A stretch of DNA of 5,125 nt, taken from NCBI GenBank assembly GCA_024638545.1, contig JAHEKD010000101.1, positions 1 to 5,125 on the forward strand. The letters are read 5' to 3'. The stretch's first letter is position 1. Every line of letters starts with the position of its first letter. Under the pieces are notes generated by a model. The model made no database searches, was not told the DNA's origin, and worked only from the letters and a program-made list of their open reading frames with translations. This DNA comes from Gammaproteobacteria bacterium (GTDB taxonomy: Bacteria > Pseudomonadota > Gammaproteobacteria > Arenicellales > JAHEKD01). Positions 4,360-5,125 of this stretch are shown here, one piece after another. The translations under genes were made by a program, and so were the position numbers.

Positions 4360-5125
4360 ATGAAACGTTTGGCAATTGCAGCCGTTACAGCCGGAGTATT
4401 AATGACCGGTGCCGCACAGGCAGAAACATTCGTCACTATTGGAACAGGTGGACAAACAGGTGTTTATTACGCCGTAGGTCAATCAATCTGTAAATTGGTG
4501 AATCGTGGTGGTGATGAACATGGAATTAAATGCACTGCCCCGTCAACAGGCGGTTCTGTCGCAAATTTAAACGCCATAAAAGCTGGCGAAATGGACATGG
4601 GTGTTGCACAGTCTGACTGGCAGTACCATGCCTACAATGGCACCAGTAAATTTGAAGACCAGGGCCCCAATGAAAACCTGCGCGCAGTTTTTTCTGTTCA
4701 CCCGGAGCCTTTTACGGTAATCGCCAGAGCAGATTCAGGTATAGAAACATTTGCTGACCTCAAAGATAAGCGTGTCAATATCGGCAACCCCGGATCGGGT
4801 CAACGCGGTACCATGGAAGTCGTTATGGAAAAAGTCGGCATGACAATGGATGATTTTAAACTCGCATCAGAACTCAAGTCAGCCGAACAGTCTGCGGCCA
4901 TGTGTGACAACAACGTCGATGCAATTATCTTCACTGTCGGGCATCCGAATGGTTCAATCAAGGAAGCTACCACTTCCTGTGAAGCCAAACTGATACCGGT
5001 CACTGGTCCCGAAATTGATGCACTGGTGAGCGAGAATAATTATTACGCAAAAGCCGTTATCCCAGGCGGAATGTACACTGGATCTGATGCCGACACGGAA
5101 ACATTTGGAGTCGGTGCAACATTCG
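4360..5125 (+). CDS. TAXI-family TRAP transporter substrate-binding protein, C-terminus cut off
   Basis: The frame is open from the ATG at 4360 to the right edge (255 codons seen; the family is usually about 320). A signal peptide ends at AQA (21). The mature part shows TAXI hallmarks: IGTGGQTGVYYAVG (27-40), STGGSVANLNAIKAGEMDMGVAQSD (62-86), NPGSGQRGT (143-151) and VGHPNG (193-198). The protein would capture a small carboxylate-type solute in the periplasm and deliver it to a fused DctQM-type membrane protein, expected to be encoded downstream outside the window. Cysteines 44 and 58 are close enough to form a disulfide, as could 182 and 207. The start is fixed by TGAGGT (4347-4352) seven bases upstream. 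It is divergent from the RpiR regulator and the aminotransferase, which suggests joint uptake and breakdown of one substrate. Which substrate is not readable; the few characterised family members handle glutamate-like or dicarboxylate compounds. Confidence 0.93.
   Translation, partial: MKRLAIAAVTAGVLMTGAAQAETFVTIGTGGQTGVYYAVGQSICKLVNRGGDEHGIKCTAPSTGGSVANLNAIKAGEMDMGVAQSDWQYHAYNGTSKFEDQGPNENLRAVFSVHPEPFTVIARADSGIETFADLKDKRVNIGNPGSGQRGTMEVVMEKVGMTMDDFKLASELKSAEQSAAMCDNNVDAIIFTVGHPNGSIKEATTSCEAKLIPVTGPEIDALVSENNYYAKAVIPGGMYTGSDADTETFGVGATF

Noticed and set aside
4800..5003. 67-residue minus-strand ORF
   Set aside because: Antisense to the TAXI binding-protein gene, whose motifs run straight through this stretch.

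Overview
The window looks like chromosomal DNA of a gammaproteobacterium of moderate GC content, possibly marine or free-living. The evidence is indirect: a CRP-type TGTGA-N6-TCAC site, a TAXI-type TRAP binding protein next to an RpiR regulator and a class III aminotransferase, and a bufferin-type precursor gene. No rRNA, tRNA, CRISPR array, transposase or phage gene was seen. Four complete protein genes and one partial gene at each edge are supported. Everything up to 4146 reads on the minus strand. The last gene reads on the plus strand.

Left part (1-1092, read right to left). A small secreted six-cysteine precursor (232-486) is followed, 135 bases downstream, by the first 32 codons of a DUF692/MNIO-type oxidase that runs off the left edge. 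This is the start of a bufferin operon, a RiPP system in which an iron oxidase modifies cysteines of an exported peptide that then binds copper. A strong hairpin lies between the two genes. The roughly 600-base leader region upstream of the precursor is not empty. It holds a good sigma70-like promoter with a perfect 10-bp palindrome at the predicted start site, a 13-bp perfect inverted repeat spanning 97 bp, a very short ORF with its own promoter and ribosome binding site, and a probable terminator for the next gene.

Middle (1093-1752). One secreted protein of unknown family (184 residues, four cysteines after the signal peptide) stands alone. Its promoter has a good -10, a poor -35 and a near-consensus CRP-like site centred at -41.5, the geometry of a class II activated promoter.

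Right part (1753-5125). A class III PLP aminotransferase and an RpiR-family regulator with a SIS domain lie in tandem on the minus strand, with the regulator first. Divergent from them is a TAXI-family periplasmic binding protein, cut by the right edge. The likely logic is import of a small organic or amino acid by the TRAP system, transamination by the enzyme, and control by RpiR from the shared 213-base intergenic region. That region contains TGCAA/TTGCA half-sites arranged as a dyad, and a leader hairpin before the transporter gene. The substrate cannot be read from the sequence.
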